A DNA stretch of 48,418 nt from Ignavibacteriota bacterium (GTDB lineage: Bacteria; Bacteroidota; Ignavibacteria; SZUA-365). The notes under the pieces were generated by a model. It saw only the letters and a program-made list of their open reading frames with translations, did no database searches and was not told the origin of the DNA. The stretch covers positions 1 to 48,418 of the forward strand of contig JACRFB010000042.1 of assembly GCA_016218045.1 (NCBI GenBank). The letters are read 5' to 3'. Within the stretch, counting starts at the first letter, position 1. Each line of letters begins with the position of its first letter. Shown here piece after piece: positions 18,262 to 25,302 of the stretch. The position numbers were made by a program, and so were the translations under genes.

Positions 18262-18424
18262 AAGGTGGGAAAGTAGCAAAGTGGGAAAGTAGCAAGGTGG
18301 GAAAGTAGCAAAGTGGCAAAGTGGAAAGGCGCTGGCCGGCTGGATCTTCTACTTTGCTACTTTCCACTTTTCACGTTCTTCTGCCTTGCCACTTTTCACC
18401 TTCAACGTTCTTTCACTTTCCCCG
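18262..18424. repeat. AAAGTRGN octamer repeats in inverted halves
   Basis: Seven to eight tandem octamers of AAAGTAGC/AAAGTGGG type (18262-18330) are followed after about 20 bp by reverse-complement copies (CTACTTTGCTACTTTCCAC, 18349-18367) and further degenerate words up to the stop of the DUF6599 gene. The inverted halves could form a long hairpin that ends both converging transcripts. Confidence 0.75.
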
Positions 18425-18425
18425 T

Positions 18426-19268
18426 TTACCGAAGAGCCACCCGCTTCAACACCTCCGCGAATTCGGCGGCTGCAGCCGTCGCCTCGACAAGGTATAGCCG
18501 CGCGTTCGTGCCGAGACGCACGGCGCGGCGCCGGCCGTCCTGCTCTCGAATGCTCCAGGATGTTGCATACACGGCTTGTTCGTCGAAGCCCGCGTGGCGG
18601 AGGAACGTCGCGCGTGTCTGTGTGTCGCGGAAGGTGATGCGGGCGATGAGGCGCAGACCTGCGGGAGCGGAGATGTCGATGGTCTCGACCGTGTAGCCGT
18701 CGAGTCCGTCGAAGAGCGCTTCGAGCGCGGGGAAGGCGCTCTGCAGCCCGAGCGGACCATAAATACGACGATGTTGTCCGATAATATCCGGACGGCCCGG
18801 ACGGAGCAGCGGAGCCGGCGTGAAGCGCTCGGCGCGGTACTGACTGCGGAGCGCGCGCAGCAGCGCGGGCAGCACGGTGAGTGCCGTGTCGGGCGGCGTG
18901 ATGGTGAGTTGTATCCACCGCCGTCCCACAAGCGCGCTTGCGCCGTGTGCCCCTATTTCGTCACGCTGTGTGTGCTGCGCCGTGATTCGTGCACCCGGAC
19001 CACTCGCGCGCAGCGACACGAGTCCGTACGCCGCGGCCGCGTCGGACATCTGGTACACATCCACCGTCGCTTCCATGTTGCCCCGCCTGAAACGCCGTAC
19101 ATCGAGCCGCACAAAGCCGTATTCGTGATACAGCTCCGCGCCGCCGTTGATATACCCGAACAACTGCTTGCCCGCATAGGCCTGTGAATCCACCACCGCC
19201 CAGCCGCGCAACACCGGCTGCGCGGCGGCGATCGGTGCAAGGAGGATAAGGGCGAGAAAGAGCTTCAT
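18426..19268 (-). CDS. DUF6599 family exported protein
   Basis: A 280-residue protein starting with a signal peptide (MKLFLALILLAPIAAAQP, likely cleaved after A16). The mature part begins GWAVVDSQAYAGKQLFGYIN and GGAELYHEYGF, the typical DUF6599 opening, followed by 'R.RRGNMEATVDVYQM' and alternating strands. DUF6599 proteins are found in Bacteroidota-like and other Gram-negatives and have no known activity. ATG at 19268 is selected because the upstream extension translates repeat DNA. The gene lies downstream of and on the same strand as the DUF362 gene, separated by two repeat families. Confidence 0.72.
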   Translation of the reverse strand: MKLFLALILLAPIAAAQPVLRGWAVVDSQAYAGKQLFGYINGGAELYHEYGFVRLDVRRFRRGNMEATVDVYQMSDAAAAYGLVSLRASGPGARITAQHTQRDEIGAHGASALVGRRWIQLTITPPDTALTVLPALLRALRSQYRAERFTPAPLLRPGRPDIIGQHRRIYGPLGLQSAFPALEALFDGLDGYTVETIDISAPAGLRLIARITFRDTQTRATFLRHAGFDEQAVYATSWSIREQDGRRRAVRLGTNARLYLVEATAAAAEFAEVLKRVALR

Positions 19269-19365
19269 GGTGGAAGGTGGCAAAGTAGCAAAGTGGAAAG
19301 GTAGCAAGGTTACAAAGTAAAATCTCGCCTTCACGTCTTTACCCCTTCACATCTTTACGACTTCA
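19269..19365. repeat. AAAGTRGN repeats plus GTRAAGNN octamers ending on the DUF362 stop codon
   Basis: 19269-19320 holds AAAGTRGN-type words. 19325-19365, read on the minus strand, is a tandem of GTRAAGNN octamers (GTGAAGTC GTAAAGAT, then GTGAAGGG GTAAAGAC). The TGA stop of the DUF362 gene (19363-19365) is the first of these words, so the array starts exactly at the gene end. Confidence 0.75.
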
Positions 19366-20538
19366 CGCCTTTATGACCTCAATCTTCGCACGATCCGCCA
19401 CACCGAGCTTGTACCCCTCGGCCATGGTCATGAAGCCAATGCCGCGCGGACTTTCCTCCTTCTGCACGCCGGTCTCGATGCGTTTTTTCAGGACGATTTC
19501 ATAGCCGATACGATCGACGGCCACGGGGTCGGATCCGGCGAGAAGGGTTTTGTATTCGGTAAAGAATTTTGGATCGGCTCCGGGACCGCCGTTGTAACAC
19601 CCGATGATGCCGTCGACGATGTTCAGCACCACCTTGTCGCGCAGCGGCGGGAAGCAGGGCACCTGCGCGCAGGTCTCGGCCCAGAGTTGTTTGTGCAGGC
19701 GTCCGGTGTTGGTGATGGCTCCGTACGCGAGATTCTTCAGGCACAGCGTCACGGTGGGGCCGGCATTTTTAAGGATCGGGATATTGATGATCTTCGTCAC
19801 TTCCTTGGTTACAAAACTCGCGAAGTACGAGTGTTTACCCTGGTTCACCATGTAGGGCAGTGTTTCCGCATCGTAGCTCTCCTCGCAGTCTGCCCAGTAG
19901 AAGATGTCGCGGTCGATGCGCTTCTCGCTGTGCAGTTTGCCCTCGGCGTCGTAGAACGATCCGGCGTCGTCCTTGCACTCGGGACCGGTGATGCGTATGC
20001 CGGGGAAGGCCGCGGCTGTAAAACCCGCCTCGTGGAGTTCGAACTCGCGGCGGTCCCAGATCACGATGTTCTTCCGCGGGATGCCCGCGTCCTCGAGCTG
20101 CGCGATGATGGCGTGCACGAGTTCCGGACTTGTCGAAAGATCCTTGCCCGCCACCGGATTTACCTTCAAGCCGATCACGTCGTCGGGCGTCACGAAGGTG
20201 CGCCATGCGTCGGCCAGACTGCCGGCGCCGGTGAGACTCAGCATCGTCGCCTCGAGCATTTTTTTCATCGCGTCCGCGTCTGGACGTCCGTTGCTGATGC
20301 AGGTGTCGGAAGAGACCTGCGCCACGCGTCCGGGATATTTGCCCGGCATCGACATCTCCGTGCGAGGGATCTTCAACGCGTCCTCGATGTTGGTCGCGGG
20401 TTTGTCCGCGCGCAGCGCGCGCGCCGCCGGATGTGCGCTCACAAGCGACGGCAGCACCGCCGCGGTGGCCGCTCCGCCCGCAACCAGTCGGAGAAAATCT
20501 CTCCGCGGAATTCCATTCTCAGGTGGCTGGTGGCTCAT
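19363..20538 (-). CDS. DUF362 family protein with Tat signal
   Basis: A 391-residue protein. The N-terminus RRDFLRLVAGGAATAAVLPS (R12-R13) is a twin-arginine signal, so the protein is exported folded, as expected for a cofactor-containing protein. The body matches the DUF362 pattern: DVIGLKVNPVAGKDLSTSPE, GIPRKNIVIWDRRE, then INIPILKNAGPTVTLCLKNL and a final region on DPVAVDRIGYEI. DUF362 is often joined to Fe-S domains, but no ferredoxin-type cysteine cluster is seen here. ATG at 20538 is supported by GAGGAGG upstream and by the Tat motif position. The last codons (KA and stop) are made of the 8-bp GTRAAGNN repeat. Substrate unknown. Confidence 0.82.
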   Translation of the reverse strand: MSHQPPENGIPRRDFLRLVAGGAATAAVLPSLVSAHPAARALRADKPATNIEDALKIPRTEMSMPGKYPGRVAQVSSDTCISNGRPDADAMKKMLEATMLSLTGAGSLADAWRTFVTPDDVIGLKVNPVAGKDLSTSPELVHAIIAQLEDAGIPRKNIVIWDRREFELHEAGFTAAAFPGIRITGPECKDDAGSFYDAEGKLHSEKRIDRDIFYWADCEESYDAETLPYMVNQGKHSYFASFVTKEVTKIINIPILKNAGPTVTLCLKNLAYGAITNTGRLHKQLWAETCAQVPCFPPLRDKVVLNIVDGIIGCYNGGPGADPKFFTEYKTLLAGSDPVAVDRIGYEIVLKKRIETGVQKEESPRGIGFMTMAEGYKLGVADRAKIEVIKA

Positions 20539-20587
20539 GGTGGGGTCCTCCTCACGCGTGTGATGGTGGGTGTTTGGTTGGATCTTC

Positions 20588-20720
20588 GGAGGGTGAAAGT
20601 AGCAAAGTGGAAAGTGGAAAGTGGAAAGTAGCAAAGTGGAAAGTGGAAAGTAGAAAGTGGAATGCGGGATGCCGGACATCGAGTATCTGTTACTTTGCTA
20701 CTTTGCTACCTTGCTACATA
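20588..20720. repeat. AAAGTRG(N) repeats between DUF362 and queC
   Basis: Mixed 7- and 8-bp tandem words of AAAGTGG and AAAGTAGC type (20596-20665), then reverse-complement words CTTTGCTAC (20693-20718). The spacer between the two leftward genes consists of little else. Confidence 0.75.
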
Positions 20721-20725
20721 AAACG

Positions 20726-21418
20726 TTACAACGTTGTTCCACCGACATATGGAATTGGATCCGAATAGCCGGCTTGCGCAAAGCCGCGCAGGCGCAGGGC
20801 GCAGGATTCGCAGACGCCGCAGGCGTGGTCTTCGTTTTTGTAACAACTCCATGTGAGGTGCAGCGGCGCGCCGAGTTCGAGTCCGCGACGCACGATGTCG
20901 GCTTTGGAGAGATCGATGAGCGGCGTGTGTATGATCATGGGGCGCTCGTTTTTTGTGCCCGTTTCGATCACACGCTGCCAGGCGTCGTAGAACACGCGGC
21001 GGCAGTCGGGATAGCCGCTCGAATCCTCCTCCACCGCGCCGATGAACAGCGCTTCCGCGCCGATCACCTCGGCCCAGCTCACCGCGATGGCGAGCATGTT
21101 TGCGTTGCGGAAAGGCACATATGTGTTCGGAATCCCGTCTGTCGATTCCGACGCGTCGTTCACATGCAGGGTGGTGTCGGTCAGGCTCGAGCCGCCGATA
21201 CGTGCCAGATGTTCGATCGACACGATCATACGTCGCGAGTCGGGCACGCCGTAGTGATCCGCTATCGCCTGGAAGGCCTCGAGCTCGCGTGTCTGTGTGC
21301 GCTGTCCGTAATTGACGTGCAGAAATGCCAGCGTGTACGTCTCCGCCGCAATCGCGGCGGTGACACACGAGTCCATTCCGCCGCTGGCGAGCACAATCGC
21401 GATTGATTCGTTGGGCAT
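20726..21418 (-). CDS. queC: 7-cyano-7-deazaguanine synthase QueC
   Basis: A 230-residue PP-loop ATPase that converts 7-carboxy-7-deazaguanine to preQ0 with ATP and ammonia in queuosine biosynthesis. The PP-loop SGGMDS is at 12-17. The zinc-binding cysteines are C192, C200, C203 and C206 ([16 protein letters not shown]), and the segment [15 protein letters not shown] is typical. Full length. The start at 21418 gives the usual [14 protein letters not shown] opening; a 116-bp duplication has copied the start codon and leader upstream. queF lies further upstream on the same strand and queE is across the bioY unit, so three queuosine genes sit within 3.5 kb; queD is not seen. Confidence 0.95.
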   Translation of the reverse strand: MPNESIAIVLASGGMDSCVTAAIAAETYTLAFLHVNYGQRTQTRELEAFQAIADHYGVPDSRRMIVSIEHLARIGGSSLTDTTLHVNDASESTDGIPNTYVPFRNANMLAIAVSWAEVIGAEALFIGAVEEDSSGYPDCRRVFYDAWQRVIETGTKNERPMIIHTPLIDLSKADIVRRGLELGAPLHLTWSCYKNEDHACGVCESCALRLRGFAQAGYSDPIPYVGGTTL

Positions 21419-21628
21419 CGTTGTCTTTACGTTACACGTAGCACGTATCCATGTGACACGTTGTAGGTAGGAAAGTGGGTAAGTAGCAAAGTGGCAAAGT
21501 AAAAGATTTCCGTCGCGATTGATTCGTTGGGCATCGTGGTCTTTACGTTACACGTAGCACGTATCCATGTGACACGTTATTGTGGGAAAGTAGACAAGTA
21601 GCAAAGTGGCCAAGTAAAAGATTGTTCC
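21397..21628. repeat. 116-bp tandem duplication of the queC 5' end and leader
   Basis: The stretch starting TCGCGATTGATTCG at 21397 recurs from 21513 with few changes and the same order: start-codon region, then TTACGTTACACGTAGCACGT, then AAAGTRGN words and AAAAGATT. The period is 116 bp with one indel. The second copy contains a decoy queC start (MPNESIA) that soon runs out of frame. Confidence 0.85.
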
Positions 21629-21633
21629 ATTAC

Positions 21634-21680
21634 ACCTTTACCTCTTCACGCATTTACCTCTTCACGCCTTTACGCCTTTA
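21634..21680 (-). repeat. GTRAAGNN octamers ending on the queF stop codon
   Basis: On the minus strand the sequence is GTAAAGGC GTAAAGGC, then GTGAAGAG GTAAATGC GTGAAGAG. The TAA stop of queF (21670-21672) lies inside the second unit and the codons GTA AAG GCG before it are the first, so the protein ends V-K-A because of the repeat. Confidence 0.8.
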
Positions 21681-22011
21681 CTCCGTCATACTCCGCAGTG
21701 ATCACCGAATAGATTCCCCCGCGCGTGTTGAAGGTGCCTGTGACCTTCATGCGGCGGGGTTTGCACACGTTCACAAGATCGTCGAGGATCTGATTCACGG
21801 CGGTTTCGAAGAAGATGCCCTTGTTGCGGAATTCGAGGTAGTAGTACTTGAGCGATTTCAATTCGATGCACAATTCGTCGGGCACATACCATACTTCGAT
21901 GGTCGCAAAATCCGGCAACCCCGTCATCGGACACACCGACGTGTACTCGGGATTCACGTGCCGGATCTCATACTCGCGGTTCGGATACTTGTTCGGAAAT
22001 ACTTCGATCAT
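21670..22011 (-). CDS. queF: NADPH-dependent preQ0 reductase QueF (type I)
   Basis: A 113-residue unimodular QueF that reduces preQ0 to preQ1 in queuosine synthesis. The catalytic C27 (YTSVCPMTG) and D34 (LPDF) are present, as is the NADPH-binding QueF motif ELKSLKYYYLEFRNKG (50-65). ATG at 22011 follows AGGTGGAG closely and gives MIEVFPNKYPNREYEI, the expected start; longer in-frame readings run through repeat DNA. Slightly shorter than many type I enzymes. The C-terminal V-K-A and stop are formed by an 8-bp repeat. Same strand as queC. Confidence 0.93.
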   Translation of the reverse strand: MIEVFPNKYPNREYEIRHVNPEYTSVCPMTGLPDFATIEVWYVPDELCIELKSLKYYYLEFRNKGIFFETAVNQILDDLVNVCKPRRMKVTGTFNTRGGIYSVITAEYDGVKA

Positions 22012-22103
22012 CACTCCACCTCTGTCAACGGATACTTTCTCCCACGAATATACCGCAGCGTGTGCATACAAGCACGGAGAGCGGGAGCGGAACAACGACA
22101 TGG

Positions 22104-22131
22104 TGTCTCGCTGAGCGGAGTCGAAGCGCGG
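22104..22131 (-). repeat. Single copy of the 36-bp hairpin element next to the GIY-YIG stop
   Basis: The minus strand reads CGCGCTTCGACTCCGCTCAG then CGAGACACC, matching the repeated unit at 22678-22857 but on the opposite strand. It begins about nine bases after the stop of the GIY-YIG gene, so that gene is flanked by inverted copies. Confidence 0.8.
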
Positions 22132-22139
22132 CGGCATTT

Positions 22140-22448
22140 CTACCTTCGTTTGCTTGCAGATCCATTTCTGCATTCCGAAAGCTGCCGTACCGATTCCATG
22201 TCTCTTGCAATGAGGGCTGACTTCTTCGCCCGGCTCCAACCCTTGATTTGTTTCTCTGCACGAATAGCTTGTTCGATCAAGAGGTAGTCCTGCAAGAACA
22301 CGAGACGCACCGGTCTGCGTTGCGCGGTATATGACGTAGGGTCCACAGCGTCCTGATGCTCTATAAGTCGACGAGTTATATCATTCGTGACACCGGTGTA
22401 GTATGAACCATCTGCACATTCAAGGATGTAGACGTAGTACTGTTTCAT
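22140..22448 (-). CDS. Small GIY-YIG nuclease-domain protein
   Basis: A 102-residue protein made of one GIY-YIG domain (UvrC/intron-endonuclease superfamily, YhbQ-like single-domain type). Motif elements: YVYIL (5-9) and YYTGVT (16-21) correspond to GIY and YIG, R26 in DITRRLIEH is the catalytic arginine, and E64 in IRAEKQIKGWSRAKK the metal-binding glutamate. AAAGGGGC precedes the ATG at 22448; an upstream in-frame ATG at 22469 would add seven residues. The gene is enclosed by copies of a 36-bp hairpin-forming element, one nine bases after the stop and a five-unit array about 230 bp upstream in inverse orientation. The intact active site and the flanking repeats suggest a nuclease acting on those repeats; that is inference. 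Confidence 0.85.
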   Translation of the reverse strand: MKQYYVYILECADGSYYTGVTNDITRRLIEHQDAVDPTSYTAQRRPVRLVFLQDYLLIEQAIRAEKQIKGWSRAKKSALIARDMESVRQLSECRNGSASKRR

Positions 22449-22640
22449 GATGTGCCCCTTTAATGGCAATGATGTACCCGGGCTTTGTACGCGCGGCGTA
22501 AATACTTTGTTCCCATGTGGCGAGGGTGAGGGGTTTTGTACAGATGTCTCAGGGCTTGCAGGCCCGATCCCGTTTCACGGTTACTTCGCGTTCCGCTGTG
22601 TGTGTCAGGATGAACGTAGTCGAAGCCGACACGCGCATCA

Positions 22641-22863
22641 GTCGCGCTTTCCGCCCAAGGCGGATCCTGCGAGACACCGAGTCGTCGCGCTTCGACTCCG
22701 CTCAGCGAGACACGGAGTCGTCGCGCTTCGACTCCGCTCAGCGAGACACCGAGTCGTCGCGCTTCGACTCCGCTCAGCGAGACACCGAGTCGTCGCGCTT
22801 CGACTCCGCTCAGCGAGACACCGAGTCGTCGCGCTTCGACTCCGCTCAGCGAGACACGGTGTC
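22641..22863 (+). repeat. Five tandem copies of a 36-bp element plus a diverged edge copy
   Basis: Units start at 22678, 22714, 22750, 22786 and 22822, each 36 bp with the core CGCTTCGACTCCGCTCAGCG and end GAGACAC; they are nearly identical. A sixth unit at 22641-22677 keeps both ends but has a different middle (TTTCCGCCCAAGGCGGATCC). Each unit can fold into an imperfect hairpin. There are no unique spacers, so it is not CRISPR. Because 36 is a multiple of three, every frame stays open and translates as a 12-residue repeat; no gene is inferred from that. Confidence 0.9.
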
Positions 22864-22937
22864 GTGTTGACGTTGCTCCCTGCGGTGATTTTCCGTAGTT
22901 TTACGAACAGAGTTTTCCGACCAACAACGGATCAATC

Positions 22938-23504
22938 ATGCAGTTCTTCTCGACACATTCCGGAACATTGAGTATCGTGCGCACGCGCACGTTTTCACAC
23001 ACCGCGGCTATCGGCGGCTTTGCGCTGCTGACGGCTGTCGGCGCACAGATTGCCATTCCGACTGTTCCCGTTCCCTTTACGCTGCAGACCGTGTTTGTGC
23101 TGCTCTCGGGCGCAGTGCTCGGCGCGCGGCGCGGTGCGGCCGCCCAGCTCGCCTACCTCGCGATGGGCGCGGCGGGCCTGCCGGTGTTTGCGGGCTTCAG
23201 CGGCACCTTCGTCCATCTGCTCGGACCGACAGGCGGCTACCTGCTCGCCTTCCCGCTCGCCGCCTTTGCGACCGGTTTCCTTTTTGAGAAACTCCGCGCG
23301 CTGCCGCGTTTTGCCGCTGCCCTCGTGTCGATGACAGCCGCCATGGCGCTCGTCTTCGCGATCGGTGTGTCGTATCTGAATCTGATGTATATGCACGACT
23401 GGAACGCCGCCTTTACCGCCGGCTTCCTGCATCTGCAGGTGTGGGACGCGGTGAAAATCGTGTCGGCTGCCGGTATCGCCTCGGCCGCGCGCCGCTCCGC
23501 GTAA
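22938..23504 (+). CDS. bioY: Biotin ECF transporter S component BioY
   Basis: A 188-residue membrane protein with about six hydrophobic helices. Family landmarks are IAIPTVPVPFTLQTVFVLL, GARRGAAAQLAYLAMGAAGL followed by PVFAGFSG, and LGPTGGYLLAFPLAA, the BioY signature. It binds biotin in the membrane and works with an ECF energising module (EcfT plus ATPases), none of which is encoded here, so it probably shares a module or works alone. It is followed after 16 bp by queE on the same strand, so the two should be co-transcribed although they serve different cofactors. The ATG at 22938 has only a weak ribosome-binding site (ACGGA). Confidence 0.9.
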   Translation: MQFFSTHSGTLSIVRTRTFSHTAAIGGFALLTAVGAQIAIPTVPVPFTLQTVFVLLSGAVLGARRGAAAQLAYLAMGAAGLPVFAGFSGTFVHLLGPTGGYLLAFPLAAFATGFLFEKLRALPRFAAALVSMTAAMALVFAIGVSYLNLMYMHDWNAAFTAGFLHLQVWDAVKIVSAAGIASAARRSA

Positions 23505-23520
23505 ACCGCCGCGCGCGTCG

Positions 23521-24180
23521 ATGAGCAGACTCGCGCTCAACGAAATATTTTTCAGCATCCAGGGTGAGGGCAGCCGCGCAGGGCTGCCCTGCCTGTTTGT
23601 GCGCCTGCATGGCTGCGGACTGCGCTGCTCGTGGTGCGACACCCCGTACGCGCTCGAACATGGCGGCAGCGGGAGCGAACTCGTGTCCATCGAGGAGGTG
23701 CTCGCGCGTGTCTCCTCGTACGGCTGTTCCTTCGTGGAAGTGACCGGAGGCGAACCGCTCGAGCAGGAGGCCTGTCTGCCGCTGCTCGCGGCCCTCTGCG
23801 ACGAGGGCTACACCGTGGCCGTGGAAACGGGCGGACATGTCGACATCGCACAGGTCGACAGCCGCGTGGTCATTATCATGGATCTCAAGGCGCCCGGCTC
23901 GGGCATGGAAAAGAAAAACCGCCTGCGGAATCTCGACTACATCAAACCTTCGGACGAACTCAAGTTTGTGCTCGCCGACCGTGCGGACTATGAATGGGCG
24001 CGCGACCTCATCCGTGCGCGGCGCCTCGATGCCATCACAAAACACCTGCTCCTCGCGCCCGTCTTCAACACACTCGATCCGCGTACGCTCGCCGAGTGGA
24101 TACTCGCCGATCACCTCCCCGTGCGCCTCGGATTACAATTACACAAAATCATCTGGCCCGCGGATATGCGAGGAGTGTAG
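23521..24180 (+). CDS. queE: 7-carboxy-7-deazaguanine synthase QueE (radical SAM)
   Basis: A 219-residue radical SAM enzyme that contracts 6-carboxytetrahydropterin to CDG, the step before QueC in queuosine synthesis. The [4Fe-4S] cluster cysteines are C32, C36 and C39 (CGLRCSWC), preceded by the usual opening NEIFFSIQGEGSRAGLPCLF. VTGGEPLEQ and TGGHVDIAQVD contribute to SAM and substrate binding; YIKPSDELKFV is typical. Starts 16 bp after bioY. A GGGAGTD heptamer repeat begins directly after the TAG stop. Confidence 0.95.
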   Translation: MSRLALNEIFFSIQGEGSRAGLPCLFVRLHGCGLRCSWCDTPYALEHGGSGSELVSIEEVLARVSSYGCSFVEVTGGEPLEQEACLPLLAALCDEGYTVAVETGGHVDIAQVDSRVVIIMDLKAPGSGMEKKNRLRNLDYIKPSDELKFVLADRADYEWARDLIRARRLDAITKHLLLAPVFNTLDPRTLAEWILADHLPVRLGLQLHKIIWPADMRGV

Positions 24181-24182
24181 TG

Positions 24183-24395
24183 GAGTAGGGAGCTGGGAGT
24201 AGGGAGTAGGGAGTAGGGAGTTGGGAGTAGGGAGTGGGGACAGCGGGAGAGCGGGACAGCGGGACAGCGGGAGAGCGGGAGAGCGGGACAGCGGGAGAGC
24301 GGGACAGCGGTGTAGTGTCACGCCGAGCTTGTCGAGGCGCGATGACACTGCGAGAATTTTACGCGTGTCGGCTTCGACTCCACTCAGCCTGACAC
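24183..24395. repeat. Composite of heptamer, octamer and hairpin repeats after queE
   Basis: Four families run head to tail: seven GGGAGTD heptamers (24188-24236), nine GASAGCGG octamers (24239-24310), a hairpin element GTGTCACGCC - GAGCTTGTCGA - GGCGCGATGACAC (24316-24349) and one half of the 36-bp element (GCTTCGACTCCACTCAGCCT, from about 24370). The same order of families occurs around 30.2 kb and 33.5 kb, so they move or grow as a set. Confidence 0.85.
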
Positions 24396-24424
24396 GCGCG
24401 ATGAAGAGCACGGTGACAGCAGGA

Positions 24425-25198
24425 TCAATCGCCTGAATGTAATCTGCTGTTGCGGTCCATGCGTGTGCGGACGGATTTCCAGACGTCGGAGACAAGGACG
24501 TTATCTTCCATGCGTTCGGCCATGGTGATGAAGGCGTGCCAGGGCAGGGCGAAGGAGACGGCTCCGGCCTCGATGTAATGACGCGCCTTCATGTCGAGCA
24601 TGCCGATGAAGGCCTGTGGTCCGTGCTCAGGCACCGCGCGTCCCGGATGATACACAAGCGACGAGCAGCCGGAACAGTAGAGCGAGGCAACCGTGTCCGG
24701 CGCGGCGCCGGGTCCGTGCACCAGGGTCATGAGACCGGACAATGCGTCGGGCTGCGGGAAAAAGACAACCACCTCCGGAATATCGGTTTCGCGGAGCGCC
24801 GACCAGGGTTTGCAGATCAGGTAGCGCCGCCGCTGCGGCAAACCCGGGTAGGCGGCATTCAGAGCGGCCGTCTCCGATCCCGACACCACCACACGTTCGC
24901 CGCTGATTTTTCCCGGCATGCCGCAGGAGGGGAAGGTGTCGTGGAAGGGGCGCAGGTTGGCGCCGAAGCCGAAGTACAGGCGCGCGCCGTTGCACGAGGC
25001 CGTGTCGTCGACAAAGTACAGCGCCTGTCCGGCGCGGACGCGCGCGATGTGATCGAGCACGCAGTGCTGGCCTTCGATCGCCTTGATCGGCTGCGCATCG
25101 CAGGTCTCGTCGCAGTGGAAAAACACGATGGGCAATTCCTCATTCGGGAAGAAACCCTTCCAGAGCATGCGGAAACGGTGAATCAGAGTCTTGTCCAT
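24425..25198 (-). CDS. DUF169 family protein
   Basis: A 257-residue soluble protein of the DUF169 (COG2043) family: LPIVFFHCDETC near the start, a cysteine-containing CNGARLYFGFGAN, GERVVVSGS and the conserved CSGCSSLVYHPG. Members occur in many anaerobes and facultative bacteria and no reaction has been assigned. No signal peptide or membrane segment. It lies 105 bp after the fic stop on the same strand and could be a distal gene of that unit, though the spacing favours its own promoter. Confidence 0.75.
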   Translation of the reverse strand: MDKTLIHRFRMLWKGFFPNEELPIVFFHCDETCDAQPIKAIEGQHCVLDHIARVRAGQALYFVDDTASCNGARLYFGFGANLRPFHDTFPSCGMPGKISGERVVVSGSETAALNAAYPGLPQRRRYLICKPWSALRETDIPEVVVFFPQPDALSGLMTLVHGPGAAPDTVASLYCSGCSSLVYHPGRAVPEHGPQAFIGMLDMKARHYIEAGAVSFALPWHAFITMAERMEDNVLVSDVWKSVRTRMDRNSRLHSGD

Positions 25199-25302
25199 GA
25201 CCTGCCCCCCGGGGCTGTCGGCGCGCTGCGCCGTTCATCGATGTTCGTGGAATCACAAACTACGGAAAAACTCCGCTTCGTCCACCCGGCTCACTCGACG
25301 CG

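Noticed and set aside
20750-22100. preQ1 riboswitch before queC or queF
   Set aside because: No match to the preQ1-I aptamer core could be seen; the leaders consist of repeat words and duplications.
22641-22863. CRISPR array
   Set aside because: The 36-bp period matches a CRISPR repeat length, but the units are directly adjacent with no unique spacers and no cas gene is present.
22447-22971. Protein-coding gene with 12-residue repeats
   Set aside because: All frames stay open because the 36-bp unit has no stop; the peptide is only translated repeat DNA and there is no ribosome-binding site.
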